From NCBI RefSeq assembly GCF_024498075.1, contig NZ_JANHOF010000001.1:496001-560000 (forward strand): a DNA stretch of 64,000 nt, read 5' to 3'. A program made the position numbers and the translations under genes. The DNA comes from Paenibacillus mendelii. GTDB taxonomy: Bacteria; Bacillota; Bacilli; Paenibacillales; Paenibacillaceae. The notes beneath the pieces were generated by a model. That model was not told the DNA's origin and did no database searches. It was given only the letters and a program-made list of their open reading frames with translations. Positions 10,551 through 19,738 of this stretch are shown here, piece by piece (position 1 is the first letter of the stretch; each line of letters starts with the position of its first letter).

Positions 10551-10833
10551 TGTCTTCCCCCTTGTGGCCAGGCGGTCGCCTGAACCCGGTATGCAACGCA
10601 AATATGGCCGGATGAATATTCGTAGCTGCCGGAATCGGATGGGCCATTCTAGCAAAGGGCACAGCAAATGCAGTGTTCATTCTGAAGCTGCCATTCGAAT
10701 CCGTTTCGTTTCATCGTGTTTCTCGGTGCGTATGTCGTACAGGGAGTATGGGTGTGTCTATGGACGTCATTGAGGATGTTTCAGCTTTATTGGGGTGATG
10801 GTTCACATGGATGACGCGGCAAATTCATCCCCC

Positions 10834-10863
10834 ATCTTATCAAAGCTTTCAGGTTGTTAACAA
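10834..10863 (-). promoter_or_regulatory. Candidate TcA promoter
   Basis: On the minus strand TTGTTA (10863-10858) and TAAGAT (10839-10834) are separated by 18 bp. They are followed by a leader of nearly 300 nt before the TcA start codon. The assignment rests on sequence pattern only. Confidence 0.4.
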
Positions 10864-10979
10864 TAGGGAAAAGGAGCCATGACAGCACGCGCAGTTCTCG
10901 TTGGATTTATGCGAAATTTGTAGGAATTTTGCATTGCTGCGCGGGCTTCAGCCATTCGGGTTTCGCAAGCGGACAATAT

Positions 10980-11005
10980 AAAAAGCTTGATCGCTCAAGC
11001 TTTTT
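10980..11005 (-). terminator. Rho-independent terminator of the secreted GH-like gene
   Basis: A perfect 11-bp stem AAAAAGCTTGA / TCAAGCTTTTT with a TCGC tetraloop lies about 70 nt after the stop at 11076. The minus-strand read ends in T5. It separates this gene from the TcA gene. Confidence 0.85.
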
Positions 11006-11075
11006 ATAGGCTTCCTCCGCTATGTCATCTCCTACCGCGGACACGGTACTGATTGCTTGTATGCAGCTTCGCAAG

Positions 11076-13184
11076 CTACTTGACCGCTCTCACATGGTCA
11101 ATGAAATATTTGCCCCCCCAGGCTTGATTGCCCCCGATTGCGCGGTGTCCGATTTCGATCTTCGTAATTCGGCTGCGATGAGCCCAGCTTCCAATGGATA
11201 AGGTATAGGGATTGAATTGATCCCAGTTGCCGACCGTATACGTCTGTGTCAATTGTTCACTATTTGATGCTGTCAGACGTATCGTTAATTGATAGGAAGT
11301 CGCCCCCGGTGCGCCGCCCCATCCGCTGGCTGACCAGCGCAGCTGGGAGAACTTCTCCAGATTGAGCGGCGTTGCGAAAGTGCGCTGCACCCACTTCTGC
11401 ACATCACCGTTTACCGCGCTCATCTGAATTTCCAGCAGCTTGCTGCCCTGTGAAGGATTCGGCGTATAGGCGCTGCTGTTTCCTGCCGATGACAAGATCT
11501 GTGAGACGCCGTTACCGGCCGCCCAGCTGTCTGTGCCGAATTCAAAGTCGCCGAGCGTATAGCTGTCCGCAATGGCGGTTACATTGTCGACATGGAAGCG
11601 TCCTGCCCATGCCGTGGTGCTGCCCGTCGCGCGGAAGCCGATATCGATCCGGGTCACTTGATTCCGATAAGGCCATGAACGCATATCGAGATCAACCGTC
11701 TGCCACCCGCCAGTATAGGACACGGTGCGCTCCAGCGTCTGATTCGTGCTCGACGTCAGACGAATGAAGGTTTCATAACCCGCTGCTCCCGGCGCGCCTC
11801 CCCATCCATTGAAGGCATAGCGGATGATTTGATGCTGTGAGAAATCAACCGGCTTCTCGAATTGACGATACACCGAGCGCCATGCGTTCGCGGCAACTCC
11901 CGTGCCCGCCCCTTCCAGCATGCGGTAACCGCTGGAGGCTGCGGGAACCGTCGTATCCTGCTGCGAGAATTTCACGGAAGCGCTGCTTACATTCGTGCCC
12001 GCGCTCCAGGCTTCATTGCCAATCTCGAAATCCCCCAGCTTCACCATGTCATGGACAAGGCCTTGAGGTATCGGACGATTATTCTTGTAAGCATCAATAT
12101 AACCCTTCATATACGTGAAGTACGCACTGCCGCTGCCGCCATCCTGCGGCTCGATATCCCGGCTGTATTCATCCGAATATCCGTCCACGAATCGTGTGTT
12201 GCCGCTTCCATCTTCGAACCGCTGCATGATCCACTCATTCCACCAGGTTAAGGTAATGATCTTCGGTCGAACCTCGAACGCGCGCTTCCACTGCTCGTAG
12301 AACGTTATTCCCCCTCGTTTTGGCGTTGCCGTATTGAAATAGCTTAAGTACGTGCTCTGCTTAGCCGTAATGACCGGCATTTGTTCCGGAACAGAGCCGG
12401 AATACGAAACTAGCTGCGGATAGCCTTGCAGGAACGACCACTCCTGCGGGGCTAAAGTCGATTGGAGCCCCCACATCTTGCGGACGGTGAATAGATTGGT
12501 CAGCGTGCTTGTAATTTGATCCGTGACGAGCAGCAGCGGCTTGCCGTTGTAATACACGAATAAGTCGTCATACGCTCCGCCGTAATACCGGTTGTAGATA
12601 TCCGTTCCGGTGAAGGAGGGGTTGCTGTCGCTCGCGGCGGAACCCGTCCAGAAGACGATATGCGGGGTTGCGATGTTGCTTTGCTTCATCTGGAGCACCG
12701 TATCCAGCAGCACCTGGGTCGGATTGCGGAATATCTCGTTGTAATAGCTCTCCGGCCATCCGCTGCCGGCGTTCGTATTGTCCACGATGATGAAGTCGAC
12801 CCCTGCTTCCTCCAGCTGGGTCATATGGGTTTGTATAACGGATACCGCATCGGAGCGGTAATAGCCCAATGCCGGTTTGCCCCAGAAGTGAAACGCGTTA
12901 AGGGGACCCCATACCGGGGCAGTCTTATTCATGCCCGATTGCGTTAATATTTGCGAGGTGTCATAAATAGGCAAGCCGGTTTTAACGACGGGATTAAACC
13001 AATTGGAGTAATGAATGCCCACCAAATTACTCTGATTCGTAATATCGAGCCCCGCTTCCGCGTCCATGATTTCCATCTCCCCCTCCACCGCTGAAGCAGC
13101 AGCTGGAAGCATGCCCATCAGCAGCATGATAGACAACAATGCCGCTAATACTGATGTATGCCGGTGAAATCCCGACTTGGTCAT
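11076..13184 (-). CDS. Secreted GH99/GH71-like putative glycoside hydrolase with two C-terminal beta-sandwich modules
   Basis: The 702-residue product starts with a signal peptide (about 1-31, cleavage after ASA). ATG 13184 has a GGAGG 9 nt upstream. Residues about 45-375 look like a TIM-barrel glycosidase of the GH99/GH71-like group: an early GIHYSNWF motif, DFIIVDNTN, and LTWWNEWIMQRF with YSRDIEP near the barrel end. Two related modules follow (about 380-545 and 550-702), each beginning LGDFE-G and containing GWGGAPGA and an IGxRA-GxxxAW signature, as expected for carbohydrate-binding beta-sandwiches. The substrate is unknown; an alpha-mannan or related polysaccharide is only a guess. The gene is monocistronic, bounded by terminators at 13308-13346 and 10980-11005. 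Confidence 0.7.
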   Translation of the reverse strand: MTKSGFHRHTSVLAALLSIMLLMGMLPAAASAVEGEMEIMDAEAGLDITNQSNLVGIHYSNWFNPVVKTGLPIYDTSQILTQSGMNKTAPVWGPLNAFHFWGKPALGYYRSDAVSVIQTHMTQLEEAGVDFIIVDNTNAGSGWPESYYNEIFRNPTQVLLDTVLQMKQSNIATPHIVFWTGSAASDSNPSFTGTDIYNRYYGGAYDDLFVYYNGKPLLLVTDQITSTLTNLFTVRKMWGLQSTLAPQEWSFLQGYPQLVSYSGSVPEQMPVITAKQSTYLSYFNTATPKRGGITFYEQWKRAFEVRPKIITLTWWNEWIMQRFEDGSGNTRFVDGYSDEYSRDIEPQDGGSGSAYFTYMKGYIDAYKNNRPIPQGLVHDMVKLGDFEIGNEAWSAGTNVSSASVKFSQQDTTVPAASSGYRMLEGAGTGVAANAWRSVYRQFEKPVDFSQHQIIRYAFNGWGGAPGAAGYETFIRLTSSTNQTLERTVSYTGGWQTVDLDMRSWPYRNQVTRIDIGFRATGSTTAWAGRFHVDNVTAIADSYTLGDFEFGTDSWAAGNGVSQILSSAGNSSAYTPNPSQGSKLLEIQMSAVNGDVQKWVQRTFATPLNLEKFSQLRWSASGWGGAPGATSYQLTIRLTASNSEQLTQTYTVGNWDQFNPYTLSIGSWAHRSRITKIEIGHRAIGGNQAWGGKYFIDHVRAVK

Positions 13185-13307
13185 CTGCTCATTCCTCCAT
13201 TCTCGTCATGATACCGATACACCTCATGTATCCGCACACCCAAATTATGTGGAATGGTCCGTTTCTATGACAATCCAGCTCAGATTGCATGCATCCCGTA
13301 AAAACCG

Positions 13308-13346
13308 AACAAAGGAGCTGCCCGTAAACCGGACAACTCCTTTGTT
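13308..13346 (-). terminator. Terminator of the first ABC exporter operon
   Basis: AACAAAGGAG (13308-13317) pairs with CTCCTTTGTT (13337-13346), with further pairing inside. On the minus strand the stem is followed by a short T5 tract. It lies 15 nt beyond the stop at 13361. Confidence 0.75.
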
Positions 13347-13360
13347 TCATCAAGCTCCTA

Positions 13361-15211
13361 TCAGGAACCGAGGCCCATCGATTCTCCCTTAAGCTGGCCT
13401 TCATATAAGCTGCTGTAAAATCCTTCTCGCTTCAACAGCTCTTCATGCGAGCCTTGTTCCAGCAGCCGGCCATCCTTCAATACCAAGATGCGATCGGCCT
13501 TTCGGATGGTATTCAACCGGTGAGCGATGACGAAGCTCGTCCTCCCCTTCATCAGCCGCTGCAGTCCTTCCTGAATCTTGATCTCCGTTATCGTATCGAT
13601 GCTGCTGGTTGCTTCATCTAGTACGAGTATGGACGGATCCGCCAGGATGGCCCGCGCAATGGCCAGAAGCTGTTTCTGCCCTTGACTGATCCCGCTGCCG
13701 TCGGCGCTCAGCTTCTTGTCATAACCTTCGGCAAAGCGAACGATGAACGAATGGGCATTAGCCAGCTTGGCCGCTGCTTCTACCTCGCTATCGGTTGCAT
13801 TCAGTCTGCCATACCGGATATTCTCCCGGATGGTTCCCTCGAATAAGAATGAATCCTGCAGAACGAAAGACATGTGCGATCGCAAGCTCTCACGCCGTAT
13901 CGAGGTCATGTCCCGGCCATCTATTCTGATTGTGCCGCTGCTGGGTTCATAGAAACGGGAAAGCAGCTGAATCAATGTCGTTTTCCCTGCTCCGGTCGGA
14001 CCGACGAGGGCAATCATCTCGCCGGGCTTCGCTTCGAAGCTTATTCTTTCCAACGTGGCGCCGCCTGCCTCATACGCGAAGGAAACCTGGGAGAAAGACA
14101 CCGCTCCTTCCACATGATCCAGTGTGACGGATGAGCCTTCATCCTTGGCTTCAACGTCCTCATCCAATACCTCGAATACGCGTTCAGCGCCTGCGATGGC
14201 GGACAATAACGTATTCCACTGATTCGCCAGATCATTGAGCGGCCGCGTGAATTGTCTCGCATATTCGACAAACATGATGATGACCCCGACCGTTATGGAG
14301 CCTTTAATGACCAGAATCCCGCCTATGCCCGCAATGATCGCAAAGCTTAAATTGTTCAAGCCGTTCATCAGCTTCGGAATGAAGCTCGAGATCGTCAACG
14401 CCCAGAAGCCCGAGCGATAGATTTGGTCATTGCGCTGGGTAAAGCCTTGAATCACGCGTGCTTCTTGAGAAAAAGCTTTGATCACCCGCTGGCCGGATAG
14501 CGTCTCTTCAATGTAGCCGTTCAAGTCGCCCAGGTTGCGCTGCCGCTGCTTGAACAGCGGGCCGGTACGGCGCGTAATCCAGCGCATGCCCAGCGCCATG
14601 AGCGGTACCACGGTAAAGGTAAGAACCGTTAGCAGCGGGCTTAGCCACAGCATGACGGAGATCGTTCCGACCAAGGTCAGCATGCTCGAGAAAATCTGGA
14701 TCGCGGAGCTGTTCAGCGTCCCGCTCACATTCTCGATATCATTGGTCACGCGGCTCATGATCTCGCCCTGCTGCCGTTTACCGTAATAAGGAATTGGCAG
14801 CCGGTGGAGATGGGCGAACAGATCGGTGCGCATACGATAGACCGTTTCCTGCGCGATCCCGATCATCCATATATTTTGCAGCCAGCTCACGAATGAGAAG
14901 AGAATATAGACCGCCGATAGGAGGAGCAGGAATTGAATCCATGATTGTCCTCCCGTTCCTTCGATGTAGTCATCGATCGCAACGCCAATCAGATAAGGCC
15001 CGAGCAGCGCTAACGCCGAACTGAGCACGACCATGACGAGGACAAGGGCAAGCTTGCCTCTATGCTTGGCCAGATAGGTCCATATACGGCCCAAGGTGAC
15101 TGTCCAGTTCTTCGCCTTCGCCTTTGCCTTCTTCCCCTCACTATCTTTCGCCGCGCGAAGATTCAACTCCGGGGAAGGATGGCGGAACGGCTCAATAAGT
15201 TCTTTGAACAT
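13361..15211 (-). CDS. ABC exporter half-transporter, canonical subunit (BmrD/YheH-like)
   Basis: This 616-residue protein has an N-terminal cytosolic stretch, a six-helix type IV exporter membrane domain and a C-terminal ATPase. ATG 15211 is chosen because GGAGGAGG lies 6 nt upstream; an upstream ATG at 15229 has no comparable site. The ATPase has Walker A GPTGAGKTT, Walker B LVLDEATSSID with the catalytic Glu, and an intact H-loop (AHRLNT). Its signature is degenerate, ISQGQ instead of LSGGQ, as in heterodimeric exporters. The start lies 20 nt inside the end of the upstream gene, so the two are translationally coupled and probably form a multidrug or lipid exporter heterodimer like BmrCD. 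The substrate is unknown. Confidence 0.88.
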   Translation of the reverse strand: MFKELIEPFRHPSPELNLRAAKDSEGKKAKAKAKNWTVTLGRIWTYLAKHRGKLALVLVMVVLSSALALLGPYLIGVAIDDYIEGTGGQSWIQFLLLLSAVYILFSFVSWLQNIWMIGIAQETVYRMRTDLFAHLHRLPIPYYGKRQQGEIMSRVTNDIENVSGTLNSSAIQIFSSMLTLVGTISVMLWLSPLLTVLTFTVVPLMALGMRWITRRTGPLFKQRQRNLGDLNGYIEETLSGQRVIKAFSQEARVIQGFTQRNDQIYRSGFWALTISSFIPKLMNGLNNLSFAIIAGIGGILVIKGSITVGVIIMFVEYARQFTRPLNDLANQWNTLLSAIAGAERVFEVLDEDVEAKDEGSSVTLDHVEGAVSFSQVSFAYEAGGATLERISFEAKPGEMIALVGPTGAGKTTLIQLLSRFYEPSSGTIRIDGRDMTSIRRESLRSHMSFVLQDSFLFEGTIRENIRYGRLNATDSEVEAAAKLANAHSFIVRFAEGYDKKLSADGSGISQGQKQLLAIARAILADPSILVLDEATSSIDTITEIKIQEGLQRLMKGRTSFVIAHRLNTIRKADRILVLKDGRLLEQGSHEELLKREGFYSSLYEGQLKGESMGLGS

Positions 15212-16931
15212 GCTGCGCCTCCTCCCCATACTGGGATTGATAAATTTGCCGGTAAAGAGGCGAACGGGACATTAAATCATCATGTTTCCCTTTCTCAATC
15301 AATCGTCCCTCATCCAGAAGCAGGATCAGATCAGCGGACATCGTGGAACTAATCTTCTGTGTCACGAGGAAGGTCGTGCAGGACAGATCGGTTAACGAAT
15401 CAAGCAAGGCAGCCTCCGTTCGAACATCGAGTGCGCTGGTGCTGTCGTCTAGGATGAGAATCGATGGATTCCGGACCAGCGCCCTGGCGATGGAGATCCG
15501 CTGCTTCTGACCGCCGGACAGATTGACGCCACGCTGTCCGAGCATCGTATCGTAGCCTTGCGGCAGCTGTTCAATCGTTTCGTGAATTTGCGCTCTCTTG
15601 GCAGCTTCCATAATCTGCTCCAACGTCGCATACTCATTGCCCCATGCAATATTGTCCCGCACGCTTCCTGTGAAGAGCAGCACTTCCTGAGGAACGTACC
15701 CGATTGCATCGCGCAGGTTCGGCGTGTCCAGCTTGCGGGCGTCGATTCCGTCGATTCGCACGGTTCCCTCATTCTCTTCGTAGAGGCGGGTAATCAGCTG
15801 CACGAGCGACGTTTTACCCGATCCAGTTGCCCCTAAGATCGCGATCCGTTCACCGGGACGGGCGGTGAACGAGATTCCTTCCAGCACATGAATCCCATTG
15901 TTCGGATAGAAGAAGCTAACGTGATTAAACTCAACATGGCCTTGTATCAGCGGCGTCTTCTGCTCTGCTTGCGTGTGACCAACAGCGTCATTGTCCGTGG
16001 AAAACAATTCTTCAATCCGCATGGCGGATGCTCTCCCCTTTGAGAAGGACACGACGAGCCAAGAGATTGCCGACAAGGCTCCTATCGTCCGCAAGGAATA
16101 GTTCACCACCGCGACCACTTCGCCCACGGATGCGCTGCCTGCTGCGATATCCCTGCGGCCAAACCACAGAATGGCGATGATGCCTGCATTTCCGATGAGG
16201 AAAATAAACGGCATCGTCGTTTCCGTCAAACGAAGGACCGACACCGTTCCTTTCATTAAATGAGCGCTAGCCTTGGCGAAACGGCTGACCTCATGACTCA
16301 TTCGCACAAAAACACGGATGAGCCTGATGCCCGTCAGATTTTCTTGAATGACGCCATTTACGCTATCCAGCCGGGATTGAACAACCCGGAACAGCGCAGC
16401 CGACTTCTTGATTACCCATGTGATGAACAAGAGAAGGATCGGAACCGTGCAGACCATCAGCAGTCCGAGCTTCAGATGTACGACGAGTGCCATAATCATG
16501 CTGCCTATCACGATTAGCGGCACGCGCGTCATGAAGCGCAGACTCATGAAGACTAAATCCTGCACTTGGCTGACATCGCCCGTTAAGCGGGTAATGAGCG
16601 ATGAAGTTGCAAACCGGTTAAATACCGGATACGTGAAGGATTGCACCTTCTCATACAACTTGTCGCGAAGATCATATCCGAATCCCATACTTGCGTGGGA
16701 TGCATAGAAGGAACTCGCGATCCCGGATAAGAAGGCCAAGACAGCGCTAGCTGTCAGCACCCCTCCCCACAGCCACACGACCGATAGATCCGACTTCATA
16801 ATGCCTTCGTCGATAATTTTGGAAATCATCAGAGGCTGAACCAGCTCTACAGCAAGTTCGAACAGCAACATGCTAAGAGCCACAATAGCCGCAACCCGGT
16901 ATTTTTTTAGAAAAGTGAAGATTAAGCCCAC
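15192..16931 (-). CDS. ABC exporter half-transporter, degenerate subunit (BmrC/YheI-like)
   Basis: This 579-residue half-exporter has six predicted membrane helices followed by an ATPase. I prefer GTG 16931 as start: AGGAGG sits 7 nt upstream, whereas the in-frame ATG at 16937 is too close to that site and ATG 16979 has only a weak one. Walker A is GATGSGKTS (near residue 367), the signature is LSGGQ, Walker B is LILDDSTSALD with Asp in place of the catalytic Glu, and the H-loop His is Gln (VTQKISS). These changes mark the noncatalytic half of a heterodimer. Its partner is the overlapping next gene. Confidence 0.88.
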   Translation of the reverse strand: MGLIFTFLKKYRVAAIVALSMLLFELAVELVQPLMISKIIDEGIMKSDLSVVWLWGGVLTASAVLAFLSGIASSFYASHASMGFGYDLRDKLYEKVQSFTYPVFNRFATSSLITRLTGDVSQVQDLVFMSLRFMTRVPLIVIGSMIMALVVHLKLGLLMVCTVPILLLFITWVIKKSAALFRVVQSRLDSVNGVIQENLTGIRLIRVFVRMSHEVSRFAKASAHLMKGTVSVLRLTETTMPFIFLIGNAGIIAILWFGRRDIAAGSASVGEVVAVVNYSLRTIGALSAISWLVVSFSKGRASAMRIEELFSTDNDAVGHTQAEQKTPLIQGHVEFNHVSFFYPNNGIHVLEGISFTARPGERIAILGATGSGKTSLVQLITRLYEENEGTVRIDGIDARKLDTPNLRDAIGYVPQEVLLFTGSVRDNIAWGNEYATLEQIMEAAKRAQIHETIEQLPQGYDTMLGQRGVNLSGGQKQRISIARALVRNPSILILDDSTSALDVRTEAALLDSLTDLSCTTFLVTQKISSTMSADLILLLDEGRLIEKGKHDDLMSRSPLYRQIYQSQYGEEAQHVQRTY

Positions 16932-17053
16932 TCTCATTCCTCCTGCCGTCCGGAGGGCTGCAAAGCCGACCTCATTCATTACCTGTTGGTTTTCATTTCG
17001 TTTGCAGCCCTATGATTAATAACCCGACTTTATCGATTTTTGACCGTTTGTCT

Positions 17054-17083
17054 ATTATACCTTATTCAGGCAGGGTTTCGTAA
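17054..17083 (-). promoter_or_regulatory. Candidate promoter of the first ABC exporter operon
   Basis: A perfect -10 TATAAT (17059-17054, minus strand) has a weak -35 TTACGA 18 bp upstream. It lies about 120 nt before the exporter start in the intergenic region 16932-17216, where I see nothing else. Confidence 0.5.
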
Positions 17084-17216
17084 ACCGTTTCCATGACTGA
17101 AAACATGCAGGATTGCGCCAACTGCATCATAATACGGACATACACCGATACGGCTGCTCGCTGCATATTGACAATGTCAAGATTCCGTTCGTATCCAGAA
17201 ACGAATCGGACTGCTC

Positions 17217-18347
17217 TTAGATACCGCTATCTTTCTCAGGGATTGTTTTATACTGCCGGTTGTATGGGCCGCCAAACTTAACAAGCACATGCCAAAGCTG
17301 TTTCAAATGCTGGAAAGTCTCGCTCTCCGTTCCCCAATCACTCCACTGCTTAGGGTTAGCATGCAGCGAGGCCGCCGCCCTACCTATCGCTGCTGCATCA
17401 ATCAGGCCGGGAATACCGGTGAATTTCCAATCCTCCAATCGGCGCGCAAGCGGCGGCATTGCGGGGCCACGAAAGTAATCCGGTACGGCATCCGCAGCCA
17501 GCTGGAATCCCGAATGCCAGTGAAGCTCGATAGCGCATTGCGTACATAAACGCTGCAGCTGATCACCCGTCATTGTTCCTGCGAACGACGGATCCGCGAC
17601 AAGCGCTTCTACGTCCTCAGCCAGATCGAGTCGTCCATGGACTTGGGCTTCAATATAATCATTGAGTGCCCGTCCGATTACACCGGTGGATGGTTCTTTG
17701 GCTGCATTGGGCCAATCAAGTATCCGCTTTGTGAATGTCTTGATATCTACGTCGTTAGAGCCGAGCGCCTTACGATCCGAATTTATTTCTTCTACTATTG
17801 AAGCAAGCAGCGGCTCGAACACATCATTGGTCCCTATGTAGGCCGGACCTATGTGACTGTCGCCAAATGTAAAGGTGCAGCGATCCGACAGCTGCGGGCG
17901 CAGCTTGAGATAGCACGAACCAAATCGCGGCGCAGCCCCGTCCGCATAATTCATTATATTGAGCGCACCATACTTCGGTCTCTCATCCAGCCGTACTTCG
18001 GGCATTTGGTACGCATTTGCGAAAAGCAGCTTCTCCCAATTGTCACGGTCACCGCCTGGATACGCCGTGCGGCTGCCGCTTGTAACCTGGGTTTCAAATT
18101 GGCTTCGGTAGATTCCATCCTGCAGAAGACCTTCCACGACCGTGATTCCATGCGGCAGAACCCGATCGGGATGAAAATTGACGGTTACGGGTGCATACGT
18201 GCAGATACAGGTTAAGATGGCCGTTATCCATGTTGGCGCAGGCATTCCGCTTCTGTTAACAATACTTTCTATCCTCTGGCGACTGTCATCCTGCATAAGC
18301 TTCGCGGCATCCCTTACATGCCGAAGCGCCAGCCGCTGCGCAGCCAT
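17217..18347 (-). CDS. DUF3626 family protein
   Basis: This 376-residue cytosolic protein matches my recollection of DUF3626: VTVNFHPDR, a YRSQFETQVTSG stretch, AYPGGDRDNWE, RPKYGALN, PRFGSCYLKLRP and TFTFGDSH. The family has no established function. The conserved His/Asp/Arg-rich motifs hint at an enzyme or nucleotidyl-type fold, but this is a guess. ATG 18347 (MAAQRLALRHV) has AAAGGA 8 nt upstream; ATG 18371 would add eight residues and also has a purine-rich site further away. No neighbour suggests a pathway. Confidence 0.7.
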   Translation of the reverse strand: MAAQRLALRHVRDAAKLMQDDSRQRIESIVNRSGMPAPTWITAILTCICTYAPVTVNFHPDRVLPHGITVVEGLLQDGIYRSQFETQVTSGSRTAYPGGDRDNWEKLLFANAYQMPEVRLDERPKYGALNIMNYADGAAPRFGSCYLKLRPQLSDRCTFTFGDSHIGPAYIGTNDVFEPLLASIVEEINSDRKALGSNDVDIKTFTKRILDWPNAAKEPSTGVIGRALNDYIEAQVHGRLDLAEDVEALVADPSFAGTMTGDQLQRLCTQCAIELHWHSGFQLAADAVPDYFRGPAMPPLARRLEDWKFTGIPGLIDAAAIGRAAASLHANPKQWSDWGTESETFQHLKQLWHVLVKFGGPYNRQYKTIPEKDSGI

Positions 18348-18458
18348 TAAGATATTCCTTTCCTCCGTCATGTGGATGCATTCCTCTCCTTTGGAATCTG
18401 CCGTTCCAGCAGTCTATTCCAGTTCATATTTATGCTCAAGTTTACTGGCCCAGCAACT

Positions 18459-18484
18459 AAAAAAACCGCCCTCACAGGCGGTTT
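18459..18484 (-). terminator. Terminator of the 18530-19066 gene
   Basis: On the minus strand AACCGCC / GGCGGTT form a stem with a short loop, followed by T7. It lies about 45 nt beyond the stop at 18530 and isolates that gene from the DUF3626 gene. Confidence 0.85.
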
Positions 18485-18529
18485 CGTCATTAGAATGGGG
18501 CTCTTGACAACCTGGTTGCCGCTTCAGCT

Positions 18530-19066
18530 TCATTCCTTGCGCTCATCCATCGACTGGACGAACTCATGCGGGTGCTGACGAATATACCGGGCAAGCCGAG
18601 CAATGGTTATGGGAGCAGCTTGTTGAAGCCTGATGTATAACGAGCTGAACGTGTTGAATAATTCCGAATCATACTCCAGATCCTTGGCCGTGTGATTGAA
18701 CCGTTCCAAGCTTTCCGGGTAATTTCTTATTGAGAGCTCCCGCTCAATGTCATGTAGGAGCACTGTCGCTTCTTGATCCGTAAGATGGAGCATTCCGGCT
18801 TTCAGTGACGACCACTTAACAGGTTGAGCGTAGAAATAAGCACTCCACCAATATAAGTCTTCGATTGACTGACTTACGTGATCGTAATAGACCCGAAATA
18901 TAAACAACATTTGCTGTCCGCCCGAAAGACCTTCATAAAACGTGCCTTCGTCTCCGCCTTGAACGCGTAATTCCTTGAAGCCTGCAATAAGGGGATTAAA
19001 GCACGCCGACCCTAGGGCCATGTCATCAAGCTCTTCAAATTGATGACGCATAATATTTACCATCAA
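18530..19066 (-). CDS. Hypothetical protein, 178 aa
   Basis: I do not recognise this family. The product is a soluble, acidic, helix-rich protein with several aromatic patches (LYWWSAYFYAQP) and no signal peptide or membrane helix. The start is either TTG 19066 or ATG 19063; AAGGAG lies 11 or 14 nt upstream. A strong promoter sits directly upstream and a clean terminator directly downstream, so it is a stand-alone expressed gene divergent from the Crp/Fnr regulator. Control by that neighbour is possible but no operator is obvious between them. Confidence 0.7.
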   Translation of the reverse strand: MMVNIMRHQFEELDDMALGSACFNPLIAGFKELRVQGGDEGTFYEGLSGGQQMLFIFRVYYDHVSQSIEDLYWWSAYFYAQPVKWSSLKAGMLHLTDQEATVLLHDIERELSIRNYPESLERFNHTAKDLEYDSELFNTFSSLYIRLQQAAPITIARLARYIRQHPHEFVQSMDERKE

Positions 19067-19090
19067 CTACACAATCACTCCTTCAACATG

Positions 19091-19118
19091 ATTATATGGG
19101 AATTTACGGTATAGTCAA
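19091..19118 (-). promoter_or_regulatory. Sigma-A promoter of the 18530-19066 gene
   Basis: Near-consensus TTGACT (19118-19113) and TATAAT (19096-19091) with a 16-bp spacer on the minus strand. Transcription should start near 19084, leaving a very short leader that begins at the ribosome binding site. Confidence 0.75.
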
Positions 19119-19145
19119 TCCTTTATCCATTCCTCAACCTGGTTT

Positions 19146-19153
19146 GCTATAAT
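19146..19153 (+). promoter_or_regulatory. Extended -10 promoter of the Crp/Fnr regulator gene
   Basis: TGCTATAAT at 19145-19153 is an extended -10 element on the plus strand. The best -35 (TTATCC) is poorly spaced. Transcription would begin near 19160, just before the stem-loop at 19163-19197. Confidence 0.5.
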
Positions 19154-19154
19154 A

Positions 19155-19197
19155 AAAATAAAACCGCAAGCCCACTGATTATCAGGGACTTGCGGTT
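19155..19197. terminator. Stem-loop: 5' hairpin of the crp-type mRNA and minus-strand terminator
   Basis: AACCGCAAG pairs with CTTGCGGTT and an inner CCC/GGG. Read on the minus strand the stem is followed by TTTTATTTTTATT, a good intrinsic terminator. Read on the plus strand it is at the very 5' end of the regulator mRNA. The minus-strand transcript most likely to use it is the hmp transcript, which has no terminator in the 33-bp gap before the convergent regulator gene. Confidence 0.6.
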
Positions 19198-19222
19198 ATT
19201 GGGATTAGGAGGCCAAGCCAAC

Positions 19223-19738
19223 ATGATATTGCATAAGGGCGAGACTTTATTTCGCCAAGGCGAATCTGGTCCCCTCTTCCATCTGAAGAGCGGTCTATTA
19301 AAGATCATGCGCATTCATAAAGACGGCACAGCTATTCTTGTCAATATTATTACGCCGGACGAGGTCATACCCCATCATTCCTTGATTAGTCCGCATCCCT
19401 ATTACGGCACTGCGATTGCGCTCATGACGAGCGAAATTGAGATTCTGCCTGCCGCTGAATATTATCAGCAGCTGGAGAGAGATCCACACAAATGCCGTCA
19501 TATCGCCTTGGTTCTTCAAGAGAAGCTTCGCATGATGCAGCAGCGTATTGACCAGTTGTCGGAGGTTGCACCTGCAGAGAAGCTTCGTAAGCTGCAAGCT
19601 TGGTTCCAAACCTATATAGCGCCGGCAACCTTAACCGAAGTTCTCACACAAGACGAGATCGGGCAATTTATCGGACTTCGTCGAGAGACCGTGAACCGGC
19701 TGCTTCGCGCTCAGAAGGCGGCTTCGGATACCCGATAG
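19223..19738 (+). CDS. Crp/Fnr family transcriptional regulator
   Basis: The 171-residue product begins at ATG 19223, 10 nt after AGGAGG; an in-frame TTG at 19190 lies inside the upstream stem-loop and is unlikely. Residues about 1-100 form a cyclic-nucleotide-binding-type beta-roll (GETLFRQGE, then a GLLKIMRI strand), followed by a long dimerisation helix rich in Q/L/M. The C-terminal winged helix has a recognition-type motif LTQDEIGQFIGLRRETVNRLL. There is no N-terminal cysteine cluster, so it is not an FNR-type iron-sulfur sensor. It ends 33 bp from the end of convergent hmp, whose promoter has a perfect CRP-type palindrome. Control of hmp by this protein is inference. Confidence 0.85.
   Translation: MILHKGETLFRQGESGPLFHLKSGLLKIMRIHKDGTAILVNIITPDEVIPHHSLISPHPYYGTAIALMTSEIEILPAAEYYQQLERDPHKCRHIALVLQEKLRMMQQRIDQLSEVAPAEKLRKLQAWFQTYIAPATLTEVLTQDEIGQFIGLRRETVNRLLRAQKAASDTR

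Larger units (their letters stand above)
10551..11075. other. 525-bp intergenic region upstream of the TcA gene
   Basis: No convincing gene is present. The region holds the TcA leader and a candidate promoter (10834-10863), plus the terminator of the neighbouring secreted-protein gene (10980-11005). The predicted TcA leader is nearly 300 nt long. I saw no riboswitch core in it. Confidence 0.6.

Noticed and set aside
10564..10773. 69-codon plus-strand frame upstream of TcA
   Set aside because: No ribosome binding site, no recognisable composition, and it lies in the toxin leader region.
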